A stretch of DNA of 64,000 nucleotides from Mucilaginibacter sp. JRF. GTDB taxonomy: Bacteria > Bacteroidota > Bacteroidia > Sphingobacteriales > Sphingobacteriaceae. Both the position numbers and the translations under genes were made by a program. The notes beneath the pieces were generated by a model, which saw only the letters and a program-made list of their open reading frames with translations, did no database searches and was not told the DNA's origin. Positions 58,400-64,000 of the stretch are shown in pieces; position 1 is the first letter of the stretch, and each line of letters starts with the position of its first letter. The stretch is from contig NZ_JADFBY010000006.1 of NCBI RefSeq assembly GCF_015223065.1, forward strand, positions 124,001-188,000, in the 5' to 3' direction.

Positions 58400-59194
58400 T
58401 CATATCTGCGAGTATTCAGTTGGTACCAGCATGGTTGATACTATCTTGTTAATGAGCAGCGCATCAGCATATTTGGGTACCGAGCTTATCTTTTTCCATT
58501 CGGGGTCGCTGCCAAAGGCTTTCCAATGGGCATTTTTGGCATCCATATCCGCAAAGGTGAGCATGTAGGTAAGGTTAGGGCGTGCATTGCCTATAACGGT
58601 TTCGCCCCAAAATACAGGCTTAAAACCAAGGCGCTTAAATATACCCATCTCTCCCTGGTCGTTAAACATCTCTATCTTCTGCTTACCCGCGGCCTCGCTT
58701 GGGCTTTGGTATTGGCGCAATTCAAAAAGGCGGGTGCTTTTATCCGGAGCCTCAAGGATAGGGCTTTGTTTAAACGATTTTAGTAATGATGTTTCAATAC
58801 GCTCATAAGCCGGGCTTTTAGCCGGGGCGTTAAGGTAAGTGGCACCTTTGGTGAAGTAATCTGTATCGATGCTCAACTTTTCAGCAACCTTATCAAAATG
58901 ATCAAGGCTATTATATTGTATCAGCACAAACAGTTTGGTTTGTGTTTCAGGTTGCATCTGCGTAAAAACGCCCACATGCTTAACGCCGAGCTTATTAAGG
59001 GCGGCTATGGCGGTGTCCTTATAAAAATCCTCAACCAGTTTTTGCTGGGTTGCATCTTTAAGCTGATATGCCCGCAATTCATAAAATTCCTGCTGGGGTA
59101 GGCGTGCAGTGTTTTCGGTAGCATTGGCGGCAATAGGCAATACAACAGCGGCGGTACTCATAACGGATGCTTTTACAAAGGAGCGTCTTTTCAT
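58400..59194 (-). CDS. NIPSNAP-family protein
   Basis: 264 residues with an N-terminal MKRRSFVKASVMSTAAVVLP, a twin-arginine-like export signal. Two NIPSNAP-type ferredoxin-like halves follow: EFYELRAYQLKDATQQKLVE (about 36-55) and RLFELRQYQSPSEAAGKQKI (about 150-169), the second ending with a LTFADMDAKNAHWKAF segment. NIPSNAP proteins form dimeric alpha-beta barrels of poorly known function; secreted forms are common in Bacteroidota. It converges on the NHL gene and shares its terminator. Confidence 0.82.
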   Translation of the reverse strand: MKRRSFVKASVMSTAAVVLPIAANATENTARLPQQEFYELRAYQLKDATQQKLVEDFYKDTAIAALNKLGVKHVGVFTQMQPETQTKLFVLIQYNSLDHFDKVAEKLSIDTDYFTKGATYLNAPAKSPAYERIETSLLKSFKQSPILEAPDKSTRLFELRQYQSPSEAAGKQKIEMFNDQGEMGIFKRLGFKPVFWGETVIGNARPNLTYMLTFADMDAKNAHWKAFGSDPEWKKISSVPKYADALLINKIVSTMLVPTEYSQI

Positions 59195-59302
59195 AAAAAG
59201 TAGATTTAGAGGCTAATATATTAATTTATTCTTTCGGGCGATACTAAGATGGTCGATTGTATAATTTACACTGATAGATGTGCAATCCGATCCATTGACT
59301 CA

Positions 59303-59345
59303 ACAAAAAAAGCCGGTCTTCATTACAAAAACCGGCTTGTTGTAG
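59303..59345 (-). terminator. Intrinsic terminator after the PhoD gene
   Basis: AAGCCGGT pairs with ACCGGCTT around a 13-nt loop; on the minus strand it is followed by a long T run. Confidence 0.75.
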
Positions 59346-59361
59346 TATAATAGTGTCTAAC

Positions 59362-61098
59362 CTAAACCTCGGTCACGGTTTTACCGGTAACGGTAGTAGT
59401 ATTTTTGGTTGAGATGGTGCTTACATATCTCCATTCGGATTTTGCCTCATTAGCCGTGAACGATGCCATTACATAACCACGCTGTGTGGCATTCAGGTAT
59501 TGCAGATCATTAACCAGCAAAGCTATGGCCTGTTCAAAACCGGCAACTGTAGCAGCATTGGTACCAAATATGGCCTCAAATCCAGGTGATGATACCGATG
59601 CCGTAGCGAACTCAACACCCGCCTTGTTGCCGTTAACGGTAGTAAGTGCCGAGTACCAGGCATTGTGGGTGTCACCGGCTAAGGCTACCAGTTTTTTGCC
59701 ATTTGCGGAGGCAAATACGGCTTCGCGCTCAACAGGATAACCATCCCAGGCATCAAGGTTATAAGGTAACACCGTATCAACACGAGCCCTTTCCTGCTGG
59801 GTAACAGTCGGATCATTTTGCAGTACGCGGGTTTTGATAACAACCAATTGAGATATCAGCGTATTAAGTTGTGCCAGCACTTCGGGGTTGCTGCTGCCAT
59901 CAGCAATTTGGGCTACTAATAAAAGCAGTTCGGCAGGCATATACATTTTGCCCATTAACACCTGGCTGCCCAATACCTGCCATTTGGCATTGCTGCCAGC
60001 CAGGCTGGTACCCAGCCATGCCTTTTGCTCGGCTCCAAGCATAGTACGTTGTGGGTTTTGCCATGCGGCTAAAAAGGCGTTGGTATTTAAACCTGTTGGT
60101 GTAATATAATCGGCATAGCTTATTTGCTTATCACGACCTATGATACGGGTATCCAGCATCATCAAATTCACCAATCCGGCTATTTCAAAGTTGCGGTATA
60201 TTTTGGCGTTATCCTGTACGCGGGCTGGCAAATACTCGTGCCATACCTGTATGGCGCTCATTTTACGGGTATTGTAATCGCCCTCGTTAGGCTGGTGGTT
60301 TTGCGCGCCATCCTTATAAGCGTCATTAGCCACCTCGTGGTCATCCCAAACACAAATAAAAGGCTTAAGCTGATGAGCCTTTTGCAATTGCTCATCGCTG
60401 CGGTACTGGCGATAACGCTGGCGGTAATCATCAAGCGAGATGATCTCACCGGCAGGTTTATGTGTGCGCTTTAAGTTTTCGGTGTTGTCGTTCGATCCGT
60501 AACCGCCTGCCTGGTACTCATAAATATAATCGCCCAGGTGAACAACAAAGTCAGCGTCAGACTCAGCTACCGCGCCATAAACGTTGAACAACCCGGCTTG
60601 GAAGTTAGCGCATGATATCACGGCCATCTTCACCTCGTTGGTTTGCCCGGCGGCAGGCAATGTCCTGGTTTCGCCGGTTACTGAAACAGCTTCAGTTGTT
60701 TCGCTGCGAAAGCGGTAGTAATATTTTGTGTTTGATGTAAGGTTGGTTACATCAACATATACGGTGTTATCGCTATTGCTATCAACCCGTACCGATCTGC
60801 TGGCTACCACATCTTTAAAATCTTTGTCTTTGGCAACATCAAGCAATACTTCGGGCGTGCCGGTTTCTTGGCTGGCCGGAGTGTAGCGGGTCCATAATAT
60901 AACCCTGTCGGTAGCCGGGTCAAAACTGGCTACGCCTTCGTTAAAGCCCTGGCCCTGGTAGTTTACTTTATCATCATCGTCGTTTTTACTGCAACCTGTT
61001 AAGGCTGAAGGGATAAGAACGGCGCCCGCGCCTGCAATAACGGTATTGCGGATAAAGTTTCGGCGGCTTATTGTTTTAAGTATAGTGTCTTTATTCAT
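59362..61098 (-). CDS. PhoD-like alkaline phosphatase/phosphodiesterase, Tat-exported lipoprotein
   Basis: 578 residues. The N-terminus combines a twin-arginine motif (SRRNFI at 11-16) with a lipobox LTGC (Cys36), so it should cross by Tat and be lipid-anchored. An N-terminal PhoD_N Ig-like domain (about 50-150, GVASFDPATDRVILWTRYTP) precedes the metallophosphatase domain: VISCANFQAG, FVVHLGDYIYEY, CVWDDHEVANDAY and ALAGDTHNAW carry the metal-binding Asp, Asn and His residues. It releases phosphate from phosphodiesters or teichoic-acid-like substrates. Monocistronic. Confidence 0.9.
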   Translation of the reverse strand: MNKDTILKTISRRNFIRNTVIAGAGAVLIPSALTGCSKNDDDDKVNYQGQGFNEGVASFDPATDRVILWTRYTPASQETGTPEVLLDVAKDKDFKDVVASRSVRVDSNSDNTVYVDVTNLTSNTKYYYRFRSETTEAVSVTGETRTLPAAGQTNEVKMAVISCANFQAGLFNVYGAVAESDADFVVHLGDYIYEYQAGGYGSNDNTENLKRTHKPAGEIISLDDYRQRYRQYRSDEQLQKAHQLKPFICVWDDHEVANDAYKDGAQNHQPNEGDYNTRKMSAIQVWHEYLPARVQDNAKIYRNFEIAGLVNLMMLDTRIIGRDKQISYADYITPTGLNTNAFLAAWQNPQRTMLGAEQKAWLGTSLAGSNAKWQVLGSQVLMGKMYMPAELLLLVAQIADGSSNPEVLAQLNTLISQLVVIKTRVLQNDPTVTQQERARVDTVLPYNLDAWDGYPVEREAVFASANGKKLVALAGDTHNAWYSALTTVNGNKAGVEFATASVSSPGFEAIFGTNAATVAGFEQAIALLVNDLQYLNATQRGYVMASFTANEAKSEWRYVSTISTKNTTTVTGKTVTEV

Positions 61099-61312
61099 CT
61101 AAGGTTTATTTAGGTATAAATGTAAAGTTTCAACATGTACACAGTATAAAATCTGTGTGATTGTTAAATTAACCAATAGTATATTTTGAATGTGATTATA
61201 AAAGCAAATATCTGATTATTAGAATACTGTATATAATGTTTGGTGTTTATGCCCTTAATGTGTGCAAGGTTAAGTTTAACAATAGCTTAAAAAAATAAAA
61301 GCGTTTACATTT

Positions 61313-61340
61313 TTGAATAACGATACAGATTATAACTTTG
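61313..61340 (+). promoter_or_regulatory. Promoter of the GH92 gene
   Basis: A TTG (61313-61315) and TAACTTTG (61333-61340) with a 17-bp spacer; an exact -7 match to the Bacteroidota consensus, about 50 bp before the start at 61390. Confidence 0.5.
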
Positions 61341-61389
61341 GGAAACCGTTTTACCATATACTGCATAAGCAGTTACAAACCAATATCTG

Positions 61390-63636
61390 ATGATAGAACA
61401 AATTAAGCGTTGCGTATCAGCGTTAACGTTAATTACCGCTTGCTGGATGCCCGCTATGGCTCAGCAAAACTCAGGCGAAGGAAATTTAAAGTATGTAGAT
61501 CCGCGAGTGGGCAACGTTGGCGCGCTGTTAGAGCCTACCCGGCCAACCGTGCAACTGCCTAACCAAATGATGCGTATGTTCCCGATACGTAAGGATTATC
61601 TGGACGATCAGATCAGCAGTTTCCCGTTGCTTATCGTATCGCACCGTATGGGCGAGGCATTCAGCCTGAAACCAACGACAGATGCCGTTTCGGCAAAGGC
61701 CTTTAACCAACGCATGACGTATGATCATGATCTGGAACAGATACGCCCGTGGTATTACAAAACCTATTTAATAGATCAGGAGATCACTGTTGAGTATGTG
61801 CCCGGTATAAAAACAGGTATCTATCGCTTTGAGTTCCCGGCAAAGGGCGAAAAGAACTTGCTGCTTGGCGTTTACAACGGCGGCGAATCATCATGGAATG
61901 TTGCAGGTAACGAGCTTACCGGTGTTGAAACTTATCATGACGATATTAAGATATACACCTACGGTGTGTTCAATGAAAAAGGTACTGCCGGTGTGTTGAA
62001 CAACGGCAATGTAGCGCAGGGTTCAACCATTAGCGGCAAAGGCGTAAAGGCATTTATCAGCTTCGCTAATTCATCAGCCAATACGGTTGAGCTTAAGTAC
62101 GCGGTATCATTTGTAAGTGCTGAGCAGGCCAAGGCAAATTATACAGCCGAGTTTAAGGGTAACCGTGGTTTTGATCAACTTAAGCAATCAGGCGAGCAGG
62201 CCTGGAGCAAGGTGATCAACCAGATAAACGTAGCCGGTGGCACCGAAGCGCAAAAACGCAGCTTTTACTCGGCGCTATACCGTTGTTACGAACGCCCGGT
62301 AAACATCTCCGAAGGAAATAAATACTACAGCGGTTACGATAAAAAGATACACGAAAGCAACCGCCCTTTTTATGTTGATGATTGGACATGGGATACTTAC
62401 CTGGCCCACCACCCGTTACGTACCATACTTAACCCTGCGCAAGAGGAGGATATACTCAACTCATACGTAAACATGTATCAGCAAAGTGGTTGGGTGCCAA
62501 CCTTCCCGGTGTTGTTTGGCGATCACGCTTGTATGAATGGTTTTCACTCAACGGTAACCTTTTTGGATGCCTACAATAAAGGCTTACGTAATTACGATAT
62601 TAAAAAGGCTTATGAGGGCATGCGTAAAAATGCCACTCAAGCTACCATGATGCCGTGGAAGAATGGCCCTAAAGGTCCGCTGGAAGATTATTATTATGCC
62701 AACGGCTATATCCCGGCATTGCATCCGGGCGAAAAGGAAACGGTTGAGGGTGTGCATGGCTTTGAAAAACGCCAGGCCGTAGCAGTAACACTTGGTGCCA
62801 GTTATGATGACTGGGCGCTGGCTCAGTACGCCAAGAACATCGGCAAAAATGATGATTACAACCTGTTTATCAAACGTGCGGATAACTATAAAAAACTTTG
62901 GAGCGATAAGGAAATGCTGTTTATGCCCAAGGATGATAAAGGCCAATGGATCAACATCGACCCTAAGTTTGATGGCGGCATGGGCGGTCGTGATTATTAC
63001 GATGAGAATAACGGCTGGACATACCAATGGCAGGTACAGCATGATGTTCCCGGGCTGATCGGCTTAATGGGCGGCAAAGAGAAATTCGAGGCACGGTTAG
63101 ATCAATTGTTCCGCGAAGACCTGGGCCGCAGCAAATATGAGTTGCAGGCAAAATTCCCTGATTTTACCGGCATAGTAGGCCAGTTCTCGATGGGTAACGA
63201 ACCAAGCTTCCATATACCATACCTGTATAACTTTACTGATGCCCCCTGGAAAACCCAAAAACGCATCCGCTTTTTGCTGGATGTATGGTATAAGGATAAT
63301 GTTTTCGGCATCCCCGGTGATGAGGATGGCGGCGGCATGACGGCCTTTGTAGTATTCTCGTCAATGGGCTTTTACCCGGTAACTCCCGGCACGCCGGTTT
63401 ATACTATAGGTAGTCCGCTGTTTGAGGATGTAACCATTGATCTGCCTAACGGTAAAAAGTTCAGACTAATAGCCAAAGGCGCATCTGTTGAAAATAAGTA
63501 CATACAAAGCGCCAAACTAAACGGCAAGGTGATAAACACCCCGTGGTTTAACCACAGCGACCTGATAGGTGGCGGTACCCTCGAGCTTGAAATGGGGCCT
63601 AAGCCCAACAAGCGATGGGGCGTACAAGCCAAATAA
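61390..63636 (+). CDS. GH92-family alpha-mannosidase
   Basis: 748 residues with a cleavable signal peptide (ending PAMA-Q). GH92 layout: an N-terminal beta-sandwich (YVDPRVGNVGALLEPTRPTV) and a C-terminal (alpha/alpha)6 domain with RSFYSALYRCYERPVNISEG, VDDWTWDTYLAHHPLRTI, MGNEPSFHIPYLYNF and GIPGDEDGGGMTAFVVFSSM (about 637-656), followed by GFYPVTPG. GH92 enzymes are calcium-dependent exo-alpha-mannosidases; the Glu in GNEPSFH and the Asp pair in GDEDGG fit the catalytic acid and base region. The N-terminus has PTRPTVQLPNQ where many members show P-GM-P. It is probably a periplasmic glycan-degrading enzyme. Confidence 0.88.
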   Translation: MIEQIKRCVSALTLITACWMPAMAQQNSGEGNLKYVDPRVGNVGALLEPTRPTVQLPNQMMRMFPIRKDYLDDQISSFPLLIVSHRMGEAFSLKPTTDAVSAKAFNQRMTYDHDLEQIRPWYYKTYLIDQEITVEYVPGIKTGIYRFEFPAKGEKNLLLGVYNGGESSWNVAGNELTGVETYHDDIKIYTYGVFNEKGTAGVLNNGNVAQGSTISGKGVKAFISFANSSANTVELKYAVSFVSAEQAKANYTAEFKGNRGFDQLKQSGEQAWSKVINQINVAGGTEAQKRSFYSALYRCYERPVNISEGNKYYSGYDKKIHESNRPFYVDDWTWDTYLAHHPLRTILNPAQEEDILNSYVNMYQQSGWVPTFPVLFGDHACMNGFHSTVTFLDAYNKGLRNYDIKKAYEGMRKNATQATMMPWKNGPKGPLEDYYYANGYIPALHPGEKETVEGVHGFEKRQAVAVTLGASYDDWALAQYAKNIGKNDDYNLFIKRADNYKKLWSDKEMLFMPKDDKGQWINIDPKFDGGMGGRDYYDENNGWTYQWQVQHDVPGLIGLMGGKEKFEARLDQLFREDLGRSKYELQAKFPDFTGIVGQFSMGNEPSFHIPYLYNFTDAPWKTQKRIRFLLDVWYKDNVFGIPGDEDGGGMTAFVVFSSMGFYPVTPGTPVYTIGSPLFEDVTIDLPNGKKFRLIAKGASVENKYIQSAKLNGKVINTPWFNHSDLIGGGTLELEMGPKPNKRWGVQAK

Positions 63637-63677
63637 AACAAGAAAGCCGCTAATTTTCAGCGGCTTTCTTGTTTTAT
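63635..63677 (+). terminator. Intrinsic terminator after the GH92 gene
   Basis: AAAACAAGAAAGCCGCT pairs perfectly with AGCGGCTTTCTTGTTTT around a 7-nt loop. Confidence 0.85.
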
Positions 63678-63826
63678 AAGTATATGCTTTAATCGAGTAA
63701 AAGACATTTTGGGGAGGTTGTTATGTTACAACTGCATTTATTACATTTGCTGAGCAGTAGTGAGCAACGGGTTGTATAGATGCGGAATGAATGATAGCTT
63801 TACTATTGATACCCCTATACGTATTA

Positions 63827-64000
63827 ATGGAATCTATATTAAGTAAAGAAAAGCCGGAAGTACGGCTAAGGGCATTTAGAGCAGTTGACGATCCGGATAC
63901 TTGTGAAGCGTTTATTGAAGGGCATACCCATGTACTAACCTCAATAGGTGTTACCAAGGTAACTTCATCAAGGCACGAGTGGACGCAAAACCCCGACGCG
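63827..64000 (+). CDS. Start of an unidentified gene, 3' end beyond the window
   Basis: An open frame from the ATG at 63827 (MESILSKEKPEVRLRAF) runs 58 codons to the window edge without a stop. It reads RAVDDPDTCEAFIEGHTHVL then TSIGVTKVTSSRHEW, with convincing composition. The pattern of an acidic start followed by helix and strand recalls GNAT-type acetyltransferases of Bacteroidota, but too little is visible to call it. Confidence 0.55.
   Translation, partial: MESILSKEKPEVRLRAFRAVDDPDTCEAFIEGHTHVLTSIGVTKVTSSRHEWTQNPDA

Noticed and set aside
63721..63957. A 78-codon minus-strand frame at the right edge
   Set aside because: It is opposite the more convincing plus-strand frame from 63827 and has no motif.
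1..64000. tRNA, rRNA, CRISPR, transposon or prophage
   Set aside because: I looked for clover-leaf ends, regular spaced repeats, transposase or integrase motifs and phage genes and found none.

Overview
The window looks like a chromosomal segment of a Sphingobacteriaceae-type member of the Bacteroidota (Mucilaginibacter/Pedobacter-like). This is an inference from several signs: TAnnTTTG-type -7 boxes, C-terminal type IX secretion (T9SS) sorting domains, an UpxY-type NusG paralogue, a PhoD-type phosphatase, a GH92 mannosidase and many small lipoproteins. I saw no tRNA, rRNA, CRISPR array, transposase, integrase or phage gene.

Layout. Positions 1-9833 are mixed accessory and housekeeping genes: a truncated NHL-repeat lipoprotein, an FAD-linked oxidase, a Bor-like lipoprotein, a LysM-NlpC/P60 protein, a lone receiver domain, a small HTH regulator, two tandem small-RNA-like units, a DEDDh exonuclease/GIY-YIG nuclease, a stress-type flavin-fold protein and a glycoside-hydrolase-like lipoprotein. 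Positions 10225-12887 hold a Wzx-type flippase and a pyruvyltransferase. Positions 13657-31389 are dominated by three very large envelope or secreted proteins (14619-19859, 24650-27520, 27568-31389), interleaved with small HTH regulators, lipoproteins and an UpxY antiterminator. Positions 31925-49006 are one long co-directional exopolysaccharide (EPS) operon: outer-membrane export lipoprotein, Wzc-like co-polymerase/tyrosine kinase, polymerase-like membrane protein, embedded glycoside hydrolase, two GT4 and two GT2 glycosyltransferases, Wzx flippase, UDP-glucose dehydrogenase, initiating sugar-phosphate transferase, a heptose-phosphate kinase, sedoheptulose-7-phosphate isomerase and a GT9 heptosyltransferase. 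Positions 49142-58380 return to accessory envelope genes: NHL proteins, a membrane-anchored relative of the giant proteins, two more hydrolase-like lipoproteins and another HTH regulator, plus 1.3 kb of hairpin-rich non-coding DNA. Positions 58400-64000 hold a NIPSNAP protein, a PhoD phosphatase, a GH92 mannosidase and the start of an unidentified gene.

How the parts may work together. The EPS operon has a complete Wzx/Wzy-type logic: a priming transferase and glycosyltransferases build a lipid-linked unit, the flippase moves it, the polymerase with Wzc extends it, and the OPX lipoprotein exports it. The most unusual feature is the set of large proteins flanking this operon. Two carry T9SS sorting domains and should be surface-exposed or released. 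Each has a relative in the window that lacks the sorting domain and instead starts with membrane helices, which should hold the shared domains in the periplasm. With the NHL beta-propeller proteins, the glycoside-hydrolase-like paralogues and five copies of one small HTH family, this suggests a matrix-assembly locus with dedicated protein partners on both sides of the outer membrane. That model is inference. The gene families, domain sharing and repeated motifs are read from the sequence.
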